Shown: piece after piece, positions 44,349 to 52,419 of the stretch
Position numbering within the stretch: the stretch's first letter is position 1
How the letters are laid out: each line of letters starts with the position of its first letter
Assembly (NCBI RefSeq): GCF_004514475.2
Contig: NZ_MYFO02000007.1
Location: 186,001-250,000 of the forward strand
Source of the DNA: Paenibacillus athensensis
Lineage (GTDB): Bacteria > Bacillota > Bacilli > Paenibacillales > NBRC-103111
Direction of reading: 5' to 3'
DNA length: 64,000 nucleotides
Notes under the pieces: model-generated
Told to the model about the DNA's origin: nothing
The model's input: the letters and a program-made list of their open reading frames with translations, nothing else
Databases searched by the model: none
Program-made: the position numbers and the translations under genes

Positions 44349-46460
44349 TTGCAATCATTATGGTATTCCATCTATATGGAGGCGGAAATGGCCGGCATGC
44401 TGCTGCTGTTCGTCTTCGCCTGGATCGCCGGGGCGAAAGCCTCGGGACTACTCTACCAGCCAACCGGCAAAGCTATGCACCGCAAGGCCGGCAAACAGCT
44501 ATTCTGGGCGGTGCTGATGCTGCTTCCGGGCGCGGCAGCAGAAGTAGCCATCGGCGGCATGACCGTTTCACTGCATCCGCTGCTCTGGCAGGATCGGCTG
44601 TATATCCATGCGCCGCTGACGCTGATCCCGCTGCTTGCCGTGGCGGGCTTGTCCATCCCCAAGCTGCTGAAGCTGCGCAAAGCCGCGCCGGAAGCGGCCC
44701 CGGACGCCGAGCTGCGCAGGCTTGCTGCCGATCCGGGGATGATCGTGCCGTTTCAAGCCGCGGCGCTGGGCGCGCTGACATCGTTTTATTTTGCTCTGAA
44801 TACCCCGATACCGCTGCAGTGGAATAAAAGCTGGCCGGTGCTGATCTGTCTCGCCGCGATCGTGCTGCTGTGGGTTCGCCACGACTTGCGGCAGGGCGCC
44901 GCGAGCAAGACGAATGCCATCGTGCGACGCCGTCCTTGGCTGACGCTGAGCGTGTACGCGATCATTGCCGCTGCGTTGGGTGCGGGCGCTTGGATCGCAG
45001 CGACTCAAGCGCAGGCACAAAGCAAGCTGCCGGCGGAGCTGAGCATGTCGGAGGGCGTGCCCGATTACGGCGGCGGCTCCATCGGAGCGGGAATGGCGGC
45101 GATGGCCGGCATGGAGGGCATGGAAGGCCACGACCACGCGCACATAGCCGACAGTGCCGACGCGACGCCGGTTACGGCGCTGACCGGGCCGCAGGAGGGA
45201 ACGCCCGACCGGCGCTTCACGTTAACCGCGCAGAAGGCCTCCGTCAAGCTCAGCTCGGGCAAAACAGTCGAGGCCTGGACGTATAACGGCCAAATTCCCG
45301 GCCCTGAGCTGCGCGTCAAGCAAGGCGAGCTGGTCGAAGTTACGCTGACCAATCAGGACATCGAGGACGGCGTGACGGTGCATTGGCACGGATTGGATGT
45401 GCCCAACGCCGAGGACGGCGTTGCCGGCGTGACGCAGGACGCGGTATTGCCGGGACAGACGTATACGTATCGTTTTATCGCCAATCAAACCGGAACCTAT
45501 TGGTACCACTCGCATCAAAACTCTCAACAAGCCGTGCAAAAAGGGCTGTTCGGTACGCTGATCGTCGAACCGCGCGAAACCGATCCGGCCGTCAAGGATA
45601 TTACGGTCATCACCCATATGTGGAATGGCAGGCTGGCCTTCGGCACTTCCGATACGACCGAAGCGCTCAACATGATGCCCGGTACGCCGGTGCGCCTGCG
45701 CTTGATCAATACCGACGACTGGGTACGGCAGCGGTATTTGCTGACCGGAGCGCCGTTTCAGGTCACAGCGATCGACGGAACGGATGTCGCCGACCCGGCT
45801 TTGCTGGAAAATACCCGGCTGGAGCTGACGACCGGCGGCCGCTACGATATTGAATTTACGATGCCTGATCATCCCGTTCTGCTCAGCCTTGCAAACGGCG
45901 GCAAGCTGGGCCTGCTGATGAATCCGAACGGCACAGGCTCGCTGCCGGAGGTACCCAGCCAGTCGGCGGTGTTCGACCCGGCCCGCTATGGAGCCAAGAC
46001 GCAGACGCCTTTTGACCGGAACAGTAAGTTCGATCGCGAGTTCACGATGGTACTCGACAACAAATTCGGCTTTTATAACGGCCAGTTCAATAACCTGTAT
46101 ACGATTAACGGCGAATTGTTCCCGAATACGCCCATGTTCATGGTGCGGGAGGGCGATCTGGTCAAAACGACGATCATCAACCGCAGCGCCGTCGATCACC
46201 CGATGCATCTGCACGGCCATCACATGCTCGTGCTTACCCGCAACGGTCAGCCGGTTAGCGGTACCTGGTGGTCGGACACGCTGGACGTGCAGCCGGGCGA
46301 CACGTTTGAGGTTGCTTTTCGCGCCGACAATCCGGGTTTGTGGATGGACCATTGCCACAATTTGAGCCACGCAGCGGTGGGCATGTCGATGCATTTGATG
46401 TATGAAGGCGTCACGACGCCGTTTATGGTAGGGACGGAAACGGTCAATCACCCGGAATAA
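44349..46460 (+). CDS. Membrane-anchored multicopper oxidase
   Basis: A 703-residue protein: an N-terminal part (about 1-245) with five or so membrane segments, then a three-cupredoxin oxidase. Copper motifs: VHWHGLD, WYHSHQN, HPMHLHGHHM and MDHCHNLSHAAVGM; the Met after HCH-x3-H is the type 1 axial ligand. A Met/His-rich stretch (AAMAGMEGMEGHDHAHIA) sits between the two parts and could bind copper. The TTG at 44349 has AGGAGG 7 bases upstream and is the best start. Likely a copper/manganese/phenol oxidase of the envelope; substrate not predictable. Membrane fusion is unusual but known. Confidence 0.9.
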   Translation: MQSLWYSIYMEAEMAGMLLLFVFAWIAGAKASGLLYQPTGKAMHRKAGKQLFWAVLMLLPGAAAEVAIGGMTVSLHPLLWQDRLYIHAPLTLIPLLAVAGLSIPKLLKLRKAAPEAAPDAELRRLAADPGMIVPFQAAALGALTSFYFALNTPIPLQWNKSWPVLICLAAIVLLWVRHDLRQGAASKTNAIVRRRPWLTLSVYAIIAAALGAGAWIAATQAQAQSKLPAELSMSEGVPDYGGGSIGAGMAAMAGMEGMEGHDHAHIADSADATPVTALTGPQEGTPDRRFTLTAQKASVKLSSGKTVEAWTYNGQIPGPELRVKQGELVEVTLTNQDIEDGVTVHWHGLDVPNAEDGVAGVTQDAVLPGQTYTYRFIANQTGTYWYHSHQNSQQAVQKGLFGTLIVEPRETDPAVKDITVITHMWNGRLAFGTSDTTEALNMMPGTPVRLRLINTDDWVRQRYLLTGAPFQVTAIDGTDVADPALLENTRLELTTGGRYDIEFTMPDHPVLLSLANGGKLGLLMNPNGTGSLPEVPSQSAVFDPARYGAKTQTPFDRNSKFDREFTMVLDNKFGFYNGQFNNLYTINGELFPNTPMFMVREGDLVKTTIINRSAVDHPMHLHGHHMLVLTRNGQPVSGTWWSDTLDVQPGDTFEVAFRADNPGLWMDHCHNLSHAAVGMSMHLMYEGVTTPFMVGTETVNHPE

Positions 46461-46478
46461 TATAAACCAATTGGACGA

Positions 46479-46526
46479 AAAAAGCTCCGCGCCGCCTCTT
46501 CCGCAGGCTGCCGGAGCTTTGGTTTT
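46479..46526 (+). terminator. Multicopper oxidase terminator
   Basis: AAAGCTCC and GGAGCTTT pair across a GC-rich loop with GGTTTTG following, about 20 bp past the stop. Confidence 0.75.
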
Positions 46527-46606
46527 GTTGCGCGGTGTAAGCCGCACGGCGAAAAGACAGAGACGCCGTTATCCCCAGCGTCTTCCGCTTGCGGCGGCGC
46601 GAAGCA

Positions 46607-46670
46607 GCGGACCGCGCGCGACTTCCCGGAGCGCGGGCCAGCCTTACGCGGCCGCGTCAGACCCGTGCGG
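46607..46670. repeat. GC-rich palindromic 3' repeat, copy F
   Basis: This copy reads GCGGACCGCGCGCGACTTCC, CGGAGCGCGGGCCAGCC, then TTACGCGGCCGCGTCAGACC, CGTGCGG. It is more diverged but keeps the terminal TCAGACCCGTG. It lies 66 bp past the stop of the minus-strand NAPE-PLD-like gene. Confidence 0.45.
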
Positions 46671-46735
46671 CCGCGCTCTACACGCGAGCGGCGCAGCGCG
46701 GTCGGTCTGTAACGCCGCGCCCCGCCAAGGCAGCT

Positions 46736-47863
46736 TTACGCCTCGCGCCACCACGCGGCATTCGGGTAATCGTGACCGTCCAGACGCACGATTTCGCCGA
46801 TCCGCGGCGTGCAAATCGCTACGCCTCGCTCGACGGCAGCGCGCACCGCCCGCTCGACCGGATCGGTCCAGCTGTGAAGCGCCAGGGAGAACGCGCCCCA
46901 ATGAATCGGGATGAGCAGCTTGCCCCGCACATCGATATGGGCCTGGACGGTTTCCTCCGGCATCATGTGAATCGGCGCCCATCGTTCGTCGTACTGGCCG
47001 CATTCCATCAGCGTCAGATCAAACGGCCCATACCGCTCGCCGATCTCGGCGAAATGCGGGCCGTAGCCGCTGTCGCCGCTGAAAAACACCCGCGTCTGCC
47101 CATCGTCGATCACCCACGAGCACCACAGGTTGGCGTCGCGGTCGTTCAGGCTGCGGCCGGAGAAATGCCGGGCGGGCGTGCAAGCCAGCGCCAGCCCCTC
47201 CCATTCGAGCTCCTCGCCCCACTGGTGCTCGCTGATTCGCGCGGGCTCGACGCCCCAGCGCACCAAATGCGCGCCGACGCCAAGCGGCACGATAAAGCGC
47301 CCGACCTTATCCTTAATCCTGCGAATCGTGCCGTAATCCAGGTGGTCGTAATGGTCGTGCGAGAACAGCACGGCGTCGATGGGCGGCAGCTCGCCCGCGC
47401 TGATCGGCAGCCGCTCGCCGTACCGTCCGCCGCCAAAGGCGGGAAACGGCGACGGCGTCTTGCCCAGCATCGGGTCGAGCAGCAGCGTCTTGCCGCCGAT
47501 CTGCAGTAGCAGCGCGGAATGCCCGAACCAGACCACGCGCGCCGCATCGCCCGGCTGCGCTGCTAGCTGCGCAGCCGTCAGCGTTTGCACAGCAAATGGC
47601 TTGGCCGGTTTGGTCCGCTTGCGGCTTTTGAACATCTCCGCCATGATACGGATGGAATCCTTGAATCCCATCGATACCTGAGAAGGCAGCGTGTTGACAA
47701 ATCGGCCGCCCCGGCTTCCCGCGGCTTCAAACTGCGGCGAGCGGCGCTTGGCCGCCAGCCGCGCCTCTGTCCGTCTGCCGTCGCCAAACGGCGGATACAA
47801 ACGCAAAAACAAATAAAACCCGACAATCAACGCCGCTATCGTATCGGCAATCGCAAGCCACAC
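46736..47863 (-). CDS. NAPE-PLD-like MBL-fold hydrolase
   Basis: A 375-residue protein with one N-terminal membrane segment (1-22) and a metallo-beta-lactamase domain: HDHYDH, HDHYDHLDYGT, FFSGDSGYGPHF, and the late IPIHWGAF. The pattern is that of the NAPE-PLD/UlaG-like MBL group, whose members act on phospholipids or lactones. GTG 47863 has GGAGG 7 bases upstream. Monocistronic. The membrane anchor suggests action at the membrane. Confidence 0.85.
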   Translation of the reverse strand: MWLAIADTIAALIVGFYLFLRLYPPFGDGRRTEARLAAKRRSPQFEAAGSRGGRFVNTLPSQVSMGFKDSIRIMAEMFKSRKRTKPAKPFAVQTLTAAQLAAQPGDAARVVWFGHSALLLQIGGKTLLLDPMLGKTPSPFPAFGGGRYGERLPISAGELPPIDAVLFSHDHYDHLDYGTIRRIKDKVGRFIVPLGVGAHLVRWGVEPARISEHQWGEELEWEGLALACTPARHFSGRSLNDRDANLWCSWVIDDGQTRVFFSGDSGYGPHFAEIGERYGPFDLTLMECGQYDERWAPIHMMPEETVQAHIDVRGKLLIPIHWGAFSLALHSWTDPVERAVRAAVERGVAICTPRIGEIVRLDGHDYPNAAWWREA

Positions 47864-48085
47864 CGAAATTCCTCCGTTCGCCGGGCAGCCGCCTCATGCA
47901 GCGGCTCCCGTGTGATGATATCCCTCTCATCATACGCTTGCCGGTTACGGGATTCAAATTTCGCACGCCAGCCGGACCACGCGGGCTGCCCTCACATCAT
48001 CGGCTGCCTGGCTCCAGCTGCCTGATTCCATCCAGTCCGCAGATTACGCGCAACCTCTGAAGCGCGGCTCCGACCGCCAGCAGCT

Positions 48086-48508
48086 TCAAGCTTCCCGGCG
48101 CAAGCCCGCTTCCCGCCAGAGGCCCGGCTCCTCCGTCCCGGCCGCTACCTGCAGCGCGCCCATGCCGCGAATCAGCTGCGCGTGATGTACGGCTTCGGGC
48201 TGCAAATACGCGAGCATCGCTTCCAGCGCCTGCCGCGGATCAACCGTCTCGCCGCAGGTGTAGCAATCGAGCGCGGCGAAGCCTTTTTCCGGGTACGTAT
48301 GAATTGATAAATGGCTTTCCGACAGCAGAACCAATACCGTCACGCCCTGCGGCTCAAACTGCTTGCCCTGCACCGACAGAATCGTCGCCCCGCTTCCCTC
48401 GGCAGCCTGCACCATCCGGCGGGTCAGCTCGTTCACTTCGTTCAGCCGGTCGAACTCAATGCCCCACGCATCCAACGCCACATGGCGTCCATATGTCGAA
48501 TATTCCAT
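48086..48508 (-). CDS. speD: S-adenosylmethionine decarboxylase proenzyme
   Basis: A 140-residue class-1B AdoMet decarboxylase. The autocleavage site is LSESHLSIHTYPEKGFAALDCYTCG: the Ser before HLSIH becomes the pyruvoyl group, and the His and Cys further on are catalytic. It supplies aminopropyl groups for spermidine synthesis. The typical length of the enzyme is about 120-130; an extra C-terminal tail is present. It follows the nitrilase gene by only 6 bp and is the last gene of a three-gene unit. Confidence 0.95.
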   Translation of the reverse strand: MEYSTYGRHVALDAWGIEFDRLNEVNELTRRMVQAAEGSGATILSVQGKQFEPQGVTVLVLLSESHLSIHTYPEKGFAALDCYTCGETVDPRQALEAMLAYLQPEAVHHAQLIRGMGALQVAAGTEEPGLWREAGLRREA

Positions 48509-48514
48509 GAACCT

Positions 48515-49405
48515 TCAGCTCTCCTTGATCAAAATGTGGCGCGATTGCTGCTCGTATAGCTGCGGCCTGCGGTTGTACAACGGAGCCACCGCACCATACA
48601 TCCGGTTAAACCGCAAGGCGGTGTAATCGATGTCCGCTTCGACCAGCATGTCCCGCTGCGGCTCGCCTGCAGCCAGCACGCCCGCTTCGTTGAACGGCGC
48701 GTCGCACGGCGCGAATATGGCTGCTTGACAGTAGCCGCGATCGACCTGCGGACGCTCCTGCGGCAGTTGGCCGGTCATGCCGCTCAGCGCCACGAACAGC
48801 TGATTCTCCACCGCCCGCGCCTGACAGCAGTAGCGAACCCGATGGTAGCCGAAGGCGCTGTCCGTATAAGACGGGCACAGTAGCAGCTCGGCCCCGCGCA
48901 GCGCCGCTGCACGCGCCAGCTCGGGAAACTCCATATCATAGCAGGTGAGAATCGAAAGCGGGCCCCAAGCGGTTGCAAACACATGCAGCTCCTCTCCAGC
49001 GGTCAGCGGCCAGCGCGTCGCTTCCTCCGGCGTCAAATGCAGCTTGCTCTGGCGATCGACGCGGCCGTCCGGGCTGAACAGAAACGCTTCGTTGACGAAC
49101 CCTCCGGACGAACCTCGGCAAATGTGCGTTCCTCCCAGAATGCCCAGTCCGGTCTCACGGCTGATCTGGCGGAAAAAAGCCACATACTGCTCCGTCAGCC
49201 CGTCCAGATAGCGGCACGCTTCCTCGTGCGTCATGACCGGCTGCAGGCTCAGCAGATGAGCGGTCATGTATTCCGGCAGCAGCAGCAGCTGCACCCCGCG
49301 CTCTGCCGCGTAGCGGATGCGGCTGCGCAGTCCCGCCCAAAAATCCGCTTCGCTGCGCAGCCGGCCGAGCCCGTACTGGGCGGCGGCAATAGTTATTGGC
49401 TTCAT
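48515..49405 (-). CDS. Carbon-nitrogen hydrolase (nitrilase family)
   Basis: A 296-residue nitrilase-superfamily hydrolase with an intact triad: Glu in LLLLPEYM, Lys in SKLHLTPEE, Cys in SILTCYDMEFPEL. The family acts on amides such as N-carbamoylputrescine or omega-amides. Its place before speD and behind a nitrilase fusion suggests a polyamine-related substrate, which is inference. GGGGGAG precedes the ATG. Confidence 0.9.
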   Translation of the reverse strand: MKPITIAAAQYGLGRLRSEADFWAGLRSRIRYAAERGVQLLLLPEYMTAHLLSLQPVMTHEEACRYLDGLTEQYVAFFRQISRETGLGILGGTHICRGSSGGFVNEAFLFSPDGRVDRQSKLHLTPEEATRWPLTAGEELHVFATAWGPLSILTCYDMEFPELARAAALRGAELLLCPSYTDSAFGYHRVRYCCQARAVENQLFVALSGMTGQLPQERPQVDRGYCQAAIFAPCDAPFNEAGVLAAGEPQRDMLVEADIDYTALRFNRMYGAVAPLYNRRPQLYEQQSRHILIKES

Positions 49406-49444
49406 CTCGATGGCTCCCCCGGTTTCCGCATAGCCCGCCCCTGA

Positions 49445-50983
49445 TCAGGAGCGGATTTGCAGCGAATAAATGTCTGTCCGCCGATCACGGAACGACAGCA
49501 CGTCCTGCGTTTTGCGATAGCGGTTCAAGGTCTCCATGTCGACCTCGACCATGATCACTGTCTCTGTATTTTCACTGCATTCTCCCGCAACCCCGTCGCG
49601 CGAAAACGAAAAATCGGCCGGCGTATACACGCCCGACTGCGCATATTGAATGTCCACGTTATCAACATGTGTCAGGTTGCCGACCGTGCCCGAGGTGACT
49701 ACGAACAGCTGGTTTTCAATCGCGCGGGCTTGCGCGCAATATTTGACGCGAAGGTACGTCTGCCGGTCCTCGGCGCAAAACGGCACGAACACCATCTGCG
49801 CCCCCTCCTCGGCCACAATTCGCGAAATTTCCGGATATTCGATATCGCTGCTGAGCTGAATCGAAATTTTACCGCAATCCGTATCGAAAACCTCCAGCCG
49901 CGAGCCGCCGTTAATCCCCCACCATTTGCGTTCGTTCGGCGAAATGTGCAGCTTGTATTGCCGGGCAATCGTGCCGTCGCGGCGGAACAAGTGGGCCACG
50001 TTGTAGATCCGGTTATTTTGCTCGATGAAATGCGAGCCCCCGATGATATTGACGTTGTATTTGACCGCCAGATCGGAGAACAGCTCCACGTACTGGGGCG
50101 TGAACGTCGTCAGCTTGCGGACGGCCAGGCTCGGCGAGCGCTCCTCCAAGAAGCTGAGCAGCTGGGTGGTTACATTTTCCGGGAATACGGCAAAATCGGA
50201 TTTGTAATCCGAGGCCACATCGACGTAATGCTCGCATTGCGTGGCGAATTCGTCGAAGGAGTCAATTTTTTTCATCATGTACTGGATGACGCAAATGCGC
50301 ACGGGAAAGCTGAGCTTGTAGTGGATTTTGCTGAATTTGGGCTTGTATTCGATGTTGTTCCACTCCAGCAGGGCGGCGTAGTTCATGGAGTCCTCGTCGT
50401 CGGGCAAATAGTTCGTGATGATCCGCTTGAGCGTGAACCCGTTCATCATCTGGAACGTCAGCACCGGGTCGTAGATGTTTTGCTGCAGCACTTCCTCGGC
50501 GTATTCGCGCGGGGACATGCGGTCGTTGTATTTATGATAGCCGGGAATGCGGCCCCCGACGATAATGCTGCGCAGGTTGAGCTGCTCGGCCAGCCGTTTG
50601 CGGGCTTCGTAGAGCCTGCGGCCGATTTTCATGCGTCGAAAGTCCGGGTGAACCATGACCTCCATCCCGTACAAGCTTTCGCCGCGCGGATTGTGGTTGC
50701 GGATGTAGCCTTGATCGGTAATTTCGGAATACGTGTGCTGTTCCAGATAATCGTCAAAATTGACGATCAGGCTGGAGCAGGAGCCAATGATCTGCCCGTC
50801 GAGCTCGACGCAAATTTGCCCCTCCGGAAAAATGCGGATGTGGCTTTCCAGCTGACCGAGCGTCCACGGCTTCATATTGGGAAAGCATACATGCTGCAGC
50901 TGGATGATTTGCCCGAAATCCTTCCGCTCGATGGTGCGGATGAGCACCTTTTTCTCGAATTGCGTTATGGAATCTGCTGTCAT
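49445..50983 (-). CDS. yhcX: GNAT acetyltransferase-nitrilase fusion, YhcX-like
   Basis: A 512-residue fusion: GNAT domain (about 10-210; acetyl-CoA loop HPDFRRMKIGRRLYEAR) and nitrilase domain (about 225-500; Glu in AVFPENV, Lys in YKLHISPNE). The catalytic cysteine position reads QLSSDIEYPE instead of Q-x-C-Y-D-x-E-x-PE, so Cys is replaced by Ser and the hydrolase half may be inactive or altered. B. subtilis YhcX has the same domain order. ATG 50983 has GAGG 8 bases upstream. It is the first gene of a unit with the second nitrilase (39-bp gap) and speD. Confidence 0.9.
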   Translation of the reverse strand: MTADSITQFEKKVLIRTIERKDFGQIIQLQHVCFPNMKPWTLGQLESHIRIFPEGQICVELDGQIIGSCSSLIVNFDDYLEQHTYSEITDQGYIRNHNPRGESLYGMEVMVHPDFRRMKIGRRLYEARKRLAEQLNLRSIIVGGRIPGYHKYNDRMSPREYAEEVLQQNIYDPVLTFQMMNGFTLKRIITNYLPDDEDSMNYAALLEWNNIEYKPKFSKIHYKLSFPVRICVIQYMMKKIDSFDEFATQCEHYVDVASDYKSDFAVFPENVTTQLLSFLEERSPSLAVRKLTTFTPQYVELFSDLAVKYNVNIIGGSHFIEQNNRIYNVAHLFRRDGTIARQYKLHISPNERKWWGINGGSRLEVFDTDCGKISIQLSSDIEYPEISRIVAEEGAQMVFVPFCAEDRQTYLRVKYCAQARAIENQLFVVTSGTVGNLTHVDNVDIQYAQSGVYTPADFSFSRDGVAGECSENTETVIMVEVDMETLNRYRKTQDVLSFRDRRTDIYSLQIRS

Positions 50984-51143
50984 AATCACGCCTCTTTTTG
51001 CCCGTTTATATCCATCATACCGTCGGAAGCGCAGCGCCATATTAAGCTGTTGTAAATCGTGTGTAAAATTTGCGGGGGCTGCGGGCACGGCGTCAATCTG
51101 AGGGCATGAGACCGGATGGCGGCACGACGAAAATCTGGGGGGC

Positions 51144-51274
51144 CTGCGGGGGAATGCGATTACGGCGACAATCTGCTGAGCCTGCGAGGGAATGCGATTA
51201 CGGCGACAATCTGCTGGGCCTGCGAGGGAATGCGATTACGGCGACAATCTGCTGAGCCTGCGAGGGAATGCAGT
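51144..51274. repeat. 38-bp tandem direct repeat, 3.4 copies
   Basis: The unit GCCTGCGAGGGAATGCGATT + ACGGCGACAATCTGCTGA occurs at 51144-51181, 51182-51219 and 51220-51257, with a partial fourth copy to 51274. Copies differ by one or two bases. A degenerate related stretch lies just before. It occupies the region 160-290 bp upstream of the YhcX-like gene start; no gene is seen in the 50984-51419 gap. Confidence 0.9.
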
Positions 51275-51280
51275 CATGAC

Positions 51281-51305
51281 AAAAAAGCGTCCCTCGGCGG
51301 GACGC
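51281..51305 (-). terminator. DUF1697 gene terminator
   Basis: On the minus strand GCGTCCC-GCCGA-GGGACGC followed by TTTTTT. Confidence 0.85.
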
Positions 51306-51419
51306 CTGTGCGTCAGGGTTGATCTGACGGCTGTAGGCCGGCAAAGCTGCTGCGCGTCGCAGGTAAAGACGAAGGCAAGGCGTGCAGCTACGAGCCCAAT
51401 TACATATGCTGGAAGACCG

Positions 51420-51962
51420 TTATTCCTGCATGGCCCGGATCATGGCCTCCAGCTTGAGCATCGTTTTCCAGTTGCGGGCCGTCGCCGGAAGCGGGATTTT
51501 GGCCACATGCGCTCCCAGCTTGGAATCCAAGGTTCTCTGGCGGTACAGCTGGTACACCTCACGCCCGACAATCGTATATTCGTCAACGGCGCTTTCCCAT
51601 GCGGGCAGCCGCTCCAGCTGCGCCTGCGACGGCAGCTCGCTCAGCATCGACACATGAATGCTTTCTCCCTCTTTCAGCGCCTCAAACGCATACGGGCAAT
51701 GGGCCATAATGGCCGCAAACTCCTCGGCCGTGCGTACCATCACGGAAATCTTCAGGCCAAAATCAGCCTGAATCCGTTCGCGAATCTGTTCCTCCAGCTC
51801 CTGCGGGCCGGCAGCCGCTTCAAAAACGATGTTCCCGCTCTGAATATACGTCTGCACGCGCTGCAGTCCCATTGCCTCCAGCGCCTTTCTCAGCTCGGCC
51901 ATCTTGATAATGTTATGACCGCTTACATTAATGCCGCGCAGCAGCGCCACATGAATCGTCAT
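51420..51962 (-). CDS. DUF1697-family protein
   Basis: A 180-residue DUF1697 protein. The diagnostic start MTIHVALLRGINVSGHNIIKMAELRKALE and the QTYIQSGNIVF block are present. No biochemical role is established for the family. ATG 51962 with GGGAG upstream is preferred over a longer frame. The 5' region carries a MITE-like element. Confidence 0.9.
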   Translation of the reverse strand: MTIHVALLRGINVSGHNIIKMAELRKALEAMGLQRVQTYIQSGNIVFEAAAGPQELEEQIRERIQADFGLKISVMVRTAEEFAAIMAHCPYAFEALKEGESIHVSMLSELPSQAQLERLPAWESAVDEYTIVGREVYQLYRQRTLDSKLGAHVAKIPLPATARNWKTMLKLEAMIRAMQE

Positions 51963-51984
51963 CAGGCTCCCGCCTCTCATTTAG

Positions 51985-52153
51985 AAGTGTGGTGAACAAC
52001 CAGTGTCCGCCGGTCGATAGCGGCTTGCACTCGCTACTGTAGCCGGATTTTTCGATGGAATGACCTTTTTGGGGTGAAAATCTGTCTACAAAGGCGACCG
52101 CTGACGCTGTTCCAACTCCCTATCGACTCTCCGGCCACTTTTTCACCACACTT
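51985..52153. mobile_element. MITE-like element with terminal inverted repeats
   Basis: A 169-bp sequence with perfect 12-bp terminal inverted repeats (AAGTGTGGTGAA and TTCACCACACTT) and an inner inverted pair GTCGATAG/CTATCGAC at about 16 and 14 bp from the ends; between these, further imperfect pairing gives arms of about 40 bp. It contains no open frame. It lies just before the DUF1697 ribosome site. The shape fits a non-autonomous transposon; no related transposase is in the window. Confidence 0.6.
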
Positions 52154-52419
52154 TTAGGAATATAGTTTTATTATAGGCTTTTACCGGCCAAAAAGCGAAC
52201 GTGCTTTCGGCATCCGCCGCACGCAGACCGTGCGGGGCGATCAGCAGACGGCAGGCTGCCACCACTGGCAGCGGGACGGGCGGACAGACGAGCGCCCTCT
52301 GCAGACCGTCCGATGGCTGTCAACCGACTGTCCGCAGCAGCGGAACGATTGGCCTCCCTGCTTGGGCGCTGATAGGGCCGCGGCCGCTCTGTTTACAGGC
52401 CATTTTGGGCGAGGCCGCT

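Noticed and set aside
51144-51274. Regular repeats considered as a CRISPR array
   Set aside because: The 38-bp units are directly adjacent with no unique spacers, and no cas genes are present.
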